A DNA stretch of 64,000 nucleotides, taken from the NCBI RefSeq assembly GCF_003171515.1, contig NC_089390.1, positions 7,192,001-7,256,000 on the forward strand, in the 5' to 3' direction. A program made the position numbers and the translations under genes. Source of the stretch: Pyrenophora tritici-repentis. Lineage: Eukaryota > Ascomycota > Dothideomycetes > Pleosporales > Pleosporaceae. How positions within the stretch are numbered: the stretch's first letter is position 1; the number at the start of each line of letters is the position of its first letter. Of the stretch, positions 57,152-64,000 are shown in pieces. A model generated the notes under the pieces. That model did no database searches, was not told the origin of the DNA, and saw only the letters and a list, made by a program, of their open reading frames with translations.

Positions 57152-57697
57152 GGGAGGATGTGTGAGACTGGCTTCTAGAAGTCATCTACGCGTAGGCATG
57201 TCAGCCCCCGCAATCAGCACAGGATCAAATGCACATACAGCCGATCCTATCTCCTTCAGATTCACACATCACTGACATCCTCTCACCTTCTCTATCTACC
57301 CCATGAAGACAATCTACCTCCACACCTCACGCCTCTCCATCTCGCATCCCAACCACACCCCCCATGCGCGACCAAGTTCGTTCACACCCACCTCCCTCCC
57401 TCCCATTGGCGGCATCCACCACTAGCGCCATCGGCTCCGATCGGCGTGGGCCCCCCCAGTACACACGAAGTAAGCCCGGCATGCACACCAGCAGCCCACA
57501 CAGTAGATAATCGCGGGGTTCGGGCGATAACGCCAGGTACACACGCTTATCGCTAAGAACAAGTGCAAAAAGACGGGTCAAGGATACATACATACATACA
57601 TGTGCGCAGGGGGCCATCTTTATGTAGTTTTGAAGTTTGAATTCCAATTTCACTTTTTTCAGCTTTTGCACAACGGCCTTGTTCTCGCCGCAACACA
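57152..57697. other. Intergenic, pyrimidine-rich promoter of the peptide transporter
   Basis: C/T-rich on the plus strand around 57230-57480; no gene supported. Confidence 0.6.
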
Positions 57698-59637
57698 ATG
57701 GCGGATGTTACTGGTACTGGCACCGCTGCTGCGGTCAAGGTGCATGAGGATGACATGAACGATGTTGATGGTCCTCCCCACGATGTTCAATACAGCACGT
57801 TACGTCGCGTACCCGACCGCATTCCGTGGGTTGTGTTGCTCATTCTGATTGTTGAGCTGGGTGAACGATTTACGTATTTTGGACTCAGTGCGCCGATTCA
57901 GAATTATATAAAGTACGTTTTGCTATTACACATGGTTGCGTCCATGGTCAATACGACAAGAACTGACGACTGATTTAGAAACCCACCACACTCCGACCTC
58001 CCCGGTGCCCTCGGTCGCGGCCAAGCCGTCGCCACTGCTCTGGGCAACTTTTTCAAATTCTGGGCCTACGCCTCCACCGTCATTGGCGCTATCATCGCGG
58101 ATCAGTATCTCGGTCGGTTCAAGACAATTGCTTTAGCATGTGGTGTTTATATCGTTGGCCTCGTTATTCTGGTCGCTACATCGACGCCTGTGGGGGTGTC
58201 GTCAGGAGCTGGGTTTGGCGGCTTGGTTGCGGCCATGACGGTGATTGGGTTGGGTACCGGCAGTATCAAGGCGAATGTTACACCCATGTGCGCCGAACAG
58301 TATAAGCCTGATGCTGCATACACGAAGAAGTTGGCGACGGGGGAGTGGGTGATTGTGGATCCCGAACTGACGGTTGAACGCATGTTCAATTGGTTTTACT
58401 GGGCTGTTAATGTTGGCGCGCTTTCGCCGTTGATTACGGTGAATGTCGAGGCTCATGTGGGGTTTTGGGTGGCGTATTTGATCCCCTTGGTGTAAGTTAG
58501 CCTCTCGTGTTTGACTACTCCGTTGAAGATACTGACATTCATAGGGTTATCGTTATTGGTGCTACTGTCTTTATCCTCAGCAGTAGGCTCTTCATCAAGA
58601 CACCGCCTCATGGCTCGGCTGTTATTGATGCAGTTCGCATTGTGACGATTGCCATCAAAGAAGGTGGTTTCGAAAAGGCCAAGCCGAGTGCTTTGGAGGC
58701 CCAGGGAACATTGTCGCGTCATCGCTTTGCGCAGTCGCCCAACTACACCGACAAGTCTGTAAAAGAAGTGCAGTCCGGCATCACTGCGTGCAAGGTATGT
58801 TCGAATCCAGCTCATGGCTTCACCCAGCTCACCCACCCTTAGTTCTTCCTTTTCCTTCCCCTGTACTTTGTCTGCTGGATCCAGATTTGGAACAATCTCA
58901 TCTCGCAGGCTGGAGATATGGCTCTGCACGGAACGCCAAACGATCTCTTACAGAATCTTGATCCAATCGCCTTGATCATCTTCATCCCGCTACTAGACTG
59001 TGAGTTCCCAAATGATAACATCCAGAGCCATATACTGACAATATCTGAAGTCGTAATCTATCCCCTGCTTCGCAAGTACAAGATCAACTTCAGCCCGGTC
59101 CTGAGGATGACAGCTGGTTTCATCATGGCGTCCATTGCAATGGCGTATGCAAGCGTACTCCAGCATTACATCTACAAATCGCCACCAAAAAGCATCCACG
59201 TTTGGATCCAAGCGCCGGCTTACATCCTCGTCGCGTTTTCTGAAGCCTTTGTCATCATTACCGGGTTGGAGTTGGCGTACACAAAGGCACCCACAAGGTA
59301 TATTGTGCCGATCAAACACAACGCCTCAATTATACTGACGTATGGCAGTCTTCGCTCCCTTGTTTCAGCTTTATTCTGGCTGACCATTGGCATCGCCGCC
59401 GCGATTTGCATTGCCCTTGCACCCGTATCACAGGATCCGTATCTGGTATGGATGTATGGCTCCCTTGCAATTGTCGGCTTTGTCGCAGGGTGTGCATTGT
59501 ATATCTGCTTCCGAAAATCTTTCGGGGAGGTGCCGGTAATTGTGGGCACTGCAACGGGAAATGATGTTGGTGTGAGCGAGGTGACCGAGCACGCGGGGAA
59601 GCTTGCTGTCGATGAGGAAGATCAGTGGCGCAAGTAG
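57698..59637 (+). CDS. ptr2: Proton-coupled oligopeptide transporter (POT/PTR2)
   Basis: Six exons (57698-57912, 57979-58491, 58545-58794, 58843-58999, 59051-59297, 59349-59637) give 556 aa. It imports di/tripeptides across the plasma membrane with protons. Family motifs are ELGERFTYFGLSAPIQNYI (the ExxERFxYY site has Phe-Thr-Tyr), GAIIADQYLGRFKTI, and FNWFYWAVNVGAL (FYxxINxG type). Introns 4 and 5 are 51 bp and in frame, so a naive frame reads through them, but both carry GT, CTGAC and AG. The gene converges tail-to-tail with the regulator at 59697, 59 bases away. Confidence 0.95.
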
Positions 59638-59696
59638 TTTAACTCATCATCTCAGCTTCCTTTTTATGGTTGAGTGTCCAAGAAAAGCAATCTTTC

Positions 59697-61800
59697 CTAA
59701 GAATAGACATTGCCAGCTTGCATGTTCATTACTCCTGACGTCTCTTGCAATCTTGTCGTCAAAACATTATCTAAACCTTTCCAGAAGATCGCGTCGATGC
59801 GTAGCAGCGAAAATCGCAAAATTTCGAGCGATTTGCATTGTAATCTCACCGCTCGCCGGGCACGGTCGAGAAGAACTCGGCACTCTTGTGCCTCTTCTGG
59901 GCTCTCTGATGTCACGTGAAGTAAAAGGGCAAGGTTGCACAGCGTAGACCAGCCTAGCGTACACCCTTTATCATGGGGTTAGCAATGAAATCTCCACTCG
60001 CCAAGTTTTACATACAAAAAGGCCAAAACCCGTGAATCCAACTGCTTTCGAGATTGGACGTAAAGGCTACAAAGCTCGCGACGCATGCTTTTGCTCCAGC
60101 TCGCGAAAGTCGACGTGCTTCAAGCTCACGGCGCTCGTGAGTGGAACTTGAGGTATCTACGTTACTTCTCAAAGCGTTAAAGGGCCGGAGAATTGCTCGG
60201 AAGAGAAGGACTTTGACGATATGGCCGCCGAGAAGCAATGGACCTGATAAATTGATGTCCTCATCTTTAGAGTCGCAATGGATATCAGAAGCAGCGCTGG
60301 ACCAACGATTCAACTCTTCCACTAGTGTTTGTGCCTTGCGTAAGGTGCTTTCATAGTCCCTTGCGAGGACTTGCACTGCTTTCAGAGTGCTACAGATGTC
60401 AGTCATTCATGCGTGACGAGGCGGTGGACGGGGAAAGAGTTACAATAGTGTCTTCAAAGCTGTATGTAAAATGATGGTAAGCTTGTACATGTGGATAAAG
60501 TGCGCGGGGAAAGGTGTCTGGCTCTCATGCGAAAAGTCGTCTAGGCATGGTTCCGGAACGAGCCAATCGTCATCGTGTATAAGACAACTCCGGCCTAGCA
60601 CCGCGGCATGCCAAACGTCTACCATCTTGACAGCCCACGATAATCGTTTCCGTAGTTCAATTTCTGTCGAGTGAATGTACCAATGGGTAGGATCGAAGTG
60701 CAAGCCTAGTGTCTGCGAGACAGTCACCATAGTGCCTACAAGGGACCATTTGGTTGCATAATCTGGCATTAGTGGCTTGTGTGGTGGTGCAACAAGTAGC
60801 AGGATCAAAGTTTGCAGCGTAGAGAGGTCTGCCTTGTGCAACTCCCTATGCACCGCATCCGAAGCAAGGTCCCATAATTTTTCTGCGTCAGGGAGATCGT
60901 ATGCTATTTGAACGGATAGATAGTCGTCAAAGCCAGCAAACGGCAGGGTAATTAGATATAGTGCGGCAAGAAGGGAAGGATTCGATCGCTCCGGCTCTAC
61001 TGAATGCGCTGGAGGAAGTATTGGAATGTGTGGGTATACGAATTGAAAGAATCTACAAAAGTCAGCTCAAATGTGACAGAAAGTACTATTGATCTTGAGA
61101 CTTCATACAAAGAGATCAACCTGACACCAACATCGAGACTCACCAGCTCCTCTAGCTGTTGGCGAAAAGTATCGCTGTTCTCGCCACTATTGTCCTCTGT
61201 GTCCATAATATTTGAAACTAGCATCTGGACTGGATGAACGTGTTGGGCCATTGAGCGAACAGCTAGCCGCTTGAAGACGAAGTTATTGTCCGGACCAAAA
61301 TTGTATCTCTGCATGAGGTAAGGGTCCATGTCCCCGGTGAGACCGCACAATACGCTTGTCGTCTCGTTTCCTAGTGCCGTGGGGGATGGAAGGCCAAGAT
61401 GACCCACAGACGTATCGTTGGGTGATGTGTCAATGTGGTTGAACGCCTGCACATCCATATCAATCATGGCCTGATCCAGCCAAAACCCGGCTGATGGGTC
61501 TGGCAATTCGCCTGGCAGAATATAGCCCTGCTGGTCGAAGAAGGCATTGCCAGAATTGAGACTGTCGTTATGCTGGTTTGTTACGTCGGAGTTGGCTGGC
61601 TCCTGTGTCGAGTTCTTTGGCGATATATGCGCCGCGGATGCAGCAGGCGCGCGTGTGTTCCTGGATGCAGCCTCGAAGGTGCATTCGCGCCGCGAAAGAT
61701 GACATAGCCGGCATGGTGGCGCAGTATCGATGCGGCATGCACTCTTCCGCGCCCTACAATTATCGCATGCTCGCTGCGACTTGCTCATATATTTTCGCAT
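59697..61800 (-). CDS. Zn2Cys6 fungal transcription factor
   Basis: Exons 61109-61800, 60444-61052, 60016-60389 and 59697-59965 (introns 56, 54, 50 bp) give 647 aa. The binuclear zinc cluster has Cys at 12, 15, 22, 30, 33 and 40 (CDNCRARKSAC ... CRLCHLSRREC). The fungal-specific TF domain follows from LISLFFQFVYPHIPILPPAHS through RKRLSWAVKMVDVWHAAVLGR with LGLHFDPT. The last exon (WCTLGWSTLCNLALLL ... LRIDAIFWKGLDNVL) is easily missed because a stop follows GFWPF if intron 3 is not removed. Start may be Met1 or Met5. The regulated genes are unknown. Confidence 0.92.
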
Positions 61801-62157
61801 GTTGTGTGGTCAAGAAGAGGGGCGATGGTGAGGGTTGTCATCCGCGGCGTTATCGGATGACATTAGTTAGTTAGGCTGCCTGGGCCGCCCAGGCGTTCGC
61901 CATTTACGCACTAACGCGTCTTGCAAGACTCGTCCTTTCTTCCTTTCCTCTACCCAAGCAACATCACGACGTCGCAACTAGGTCTAGATTCAGATCTTGT
62001 TTGGTTTTCAGGGCCTTTTTTGCAAAACGAACACGCGCACAGATGCAGCATCGTGGGTGCCGAACTCTACTGCACACACACGAGGCATTCATCTTTCCCA
62101 GATCGGCCATCTGGTCATCTATACAGTGGCCAGCCTCCACTAATAATTCAAAAAACT
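61801..62157. other. Intergenic, promoter of the Zn2Cys6 gene
   Basis: Nothing else supported; the downstream end of the esterase gene abuts it. Confidence 0.6.
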
Positions 62158-63435
62158 CTACATCAATGCGCGCTCGAAGCCATCCGTACCTTTCGCAACC
62201 CCTTGTCGACCGTCACTATTCCAAAGGCCGTGTGCCTGCCGCAAAACCCTACAAGTATCCCTGATGTATTCATGTCCTTTACTCAACCCCCTCTCCGGAT
62301 GTATATAGTGTCCAAAAGCGTGCGGCATCCCCGAGTAGCATTTCTGAGTTACACGATTTCCACTCTTCGACAGTAAATCGCCATATCGATGCGCTTCATC
62401 TCGACATATATCGAATTCGGCTGTGATGATATGGGTTGGCGGCAGTCTATCAAACGACCTCGCCAGTATTGGCGAAGCTACCCAATCTTCGCATGCCTCT
62501 TTTCTAATGTCTATTGCATATTAGTACGCTGAGTTTTATCAGAAAGACGATGAGCATTTACCAGCCGGGATCCAATAGTCCAAGAACCATTGCTCCCTTT
62601 TCAGGCCGCCCCACGGTGCATCTTTGTATAGCGCTGTGCTGGGGTACAGCCTGGCAACGTTGGATCGCACAGGCTCCTCAGCGATGAGCCACCTGAAATC
62701 AGTTGAAGGCACAACTAACAGCGCCAGCCTGAGGTCTATTCCGGCATCACGCGCCATATGCGAGAGAACAGCTGACATGTGACCGCCCGCAGACAAACCA
62801 CCAATGGACACGCTACTTGCATCGACATTCAACTCCGCTGCATGAGTGATGACCCATTGGAGCGCATCCCACGAGTCGTAGATGGCTGCGGGGAACACAA
62901 ATTCAGGAGCGAGGCGGTAATCCACGTCAACGATTACGATGTCAGTGTTGTTGCAAACGCTTCGGCACCATGCAGCTTCACTATGGAGTCCACCCAGAAC
63001 CCATCCACCTGTTTTAATGTCAGTATGGTCGAGTGTAAGCGTTGAAGTCACTTGCCCCCATGATAATTCAGATGCACTGGAAAAGGCCCCCGGCCCTCCG
63101 GCGTATACACACGTATTCTGATTTGGCCTGCAGGCCGAGTAACAGGGATCTCAATCTCATCTTCCTTGAACACAGACGGGCCTGGTCACTGTCAGTAGCC
63201 AACTCGTAAGGGACATATGGCTATGCTCACCGGACCATGTTGGGTATGTGAAGCTGTATGACAGAGGCTTTCGACGGACTTCCTCAATGGGGACTTCTTC
63301 AGCCTGACGGTGGCGTCCTCCGTGTGTGTTCCAGACTTGGACCCATTCCGGATCAAGCCTTGCCAGCCATTGCTCCGGAGCCTGATGAGGGATGCCTACA
63401 GTTTCGACTGCTGAAGATGGCACTCTCATGGTCAT
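62158..63435 (-). CDS. Alpha/beta hydrolase fold-3 esterase (HSL family)
   Basis: Exons 63231-63435, 63056-63181, 62562-63008 and 62158-62510 give 376 aa. Hormone-sensitive-lipase-type esterases split short acyl esters. The oxyanion motif HGGGWVLGG is split by an intron with a GC donor (GCAAGT at 63050-63055). The nucleophile is Ser near 183 (GGLSAGG), the acid is in AEFDICRDE and the His in GMPHAFGHY. The ATG at 63435 is the first in frame after an upstream TAA; an extra 5' exon cannot be excluded. No signal peptide. Confidence 0.88.
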
Positions 63436-64000
63436 GTCGTCCAAATATCGTATACTTTCCAGGTAATGGAATTGATGATGGCGATCCGAAGAAGATTACT
63501 TCTTGTGTAGCAGGCACTCCAAGCGGTAGACGCCCGAGTGAATTCCTACCGGTTTGTACCTTGCCATTTTGACGTGTCGAACATGCCTGTCACCGCAGAC
63601 TGACCATTACTCGTGCAGCAGCGGATCTGATAGGAATGCCAAGACAGGCAGCCGTGCGTCCCTATCAGCATGTCGGGCCGTTTGATAGGAGTTCGCAGGC
63701 CAGCTTGAACCTCCTCCGCATGGAACGCTATCATCACAATCTAGAAGCCGGAGCCGTACACCGCAAACTTCGAGATGGAATGTGAGTTGTTAGGCCAAGA
63801 CTCTGTCGGCACGGAAAACTTGAACGGAAAACTAAACGGGAAAGCCGACGGACATTATCCTACACTAGTTAGGCGCTCGACAAAGTGGCGTGACTAATGT
63901 GTACAGCGCAACCGTCGCAAAACACTGTTCTGTGCTTCTGGTGAAGCTTAGTGACCGGTTGGCAGCGTTGATATAACAAGTCCTAGGTACACGAATATTA
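63436..64000. other. Intergenic to window end
   Basis: Probably the esterase promoter; no other gene is supported. Confidence 0.55.

Overview
This is a filamentous ascomycete window, most likely a Dothideomycete of the order Pleosporales. The evidence is multi-exon genes with 45-75 bp GT-AG introns carrying CTAAC/CTGAC branch sites, a dispersed 5S rRNA gene, a Zn2Cys6 regulator, GPI and secreted wall enzymes, and fungal transposon families (Ty3/Gypsy chromovirus, pogo/Fot1, hAT). The species cannot be fixed from the sequence alone.

Layout. 1-7.6 kb: a nearly complete Ty3/Gypsy chromovirus on the minus strand whose 3' LTR lies outside the window. 7.7-8.2 kb: a RIP-like decayed pogo relic split by a solo copia-type LTR, followed by a 5S rRNA gene. 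8.5-18 kb: single-copy genes (a hypothetical protein, a small membrane protein, a frameshifted LPMO-like gene, proteasome subunit Rpn6) and a kinase-like gene with three in-frame stops. 18.4-20.9 kb: a DUF7587-like gene whose last codons were cut off by an intact pogo element. 22-32 kb: a MITE, a decayed minisatellite, a PQ-loop protein, an MFS transporter, a carboxylesterase and a GT2 enzyme. 33.7-36.4 kb: a dead UDP-glucose 4-epimerase and a GPI-anchored GH16 enzyme. 37-42.1 kb: a nested block in which a hAT element and a second pogo copy appear to have split a host gene. The two pogo copies are the same length (1854 bp), encode identical 550-aa proteins and lie in opposite orientation.

42.8-64 kb is mostly ordinary genic DNA: alpha-glucosidase, a GT4-like enzyme with a 1-base deletion, a hypothetical protein truncated by an in-frame stop, a small cysteine-rich secreted protein (effector candidate), a Bax-inhibitor-1 family protein, ceramide synthase, a tyrosine phosphatase-like protein, a peptide transporter, a Zn2Cys6 regulator and an HSL-type esterase.

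The genes are individually regulated eukaryotic units, not operons. Sugar and wall enzymes recur (GH13, GT4, GT2, GH16, LPMO-like, dead GAL10), but nothing shows that they form one pathway cluster. Exon models were built by hand from splice signals and checked for an uninterrupted frame; exon lengths sum to whole codons in every model given as intact.
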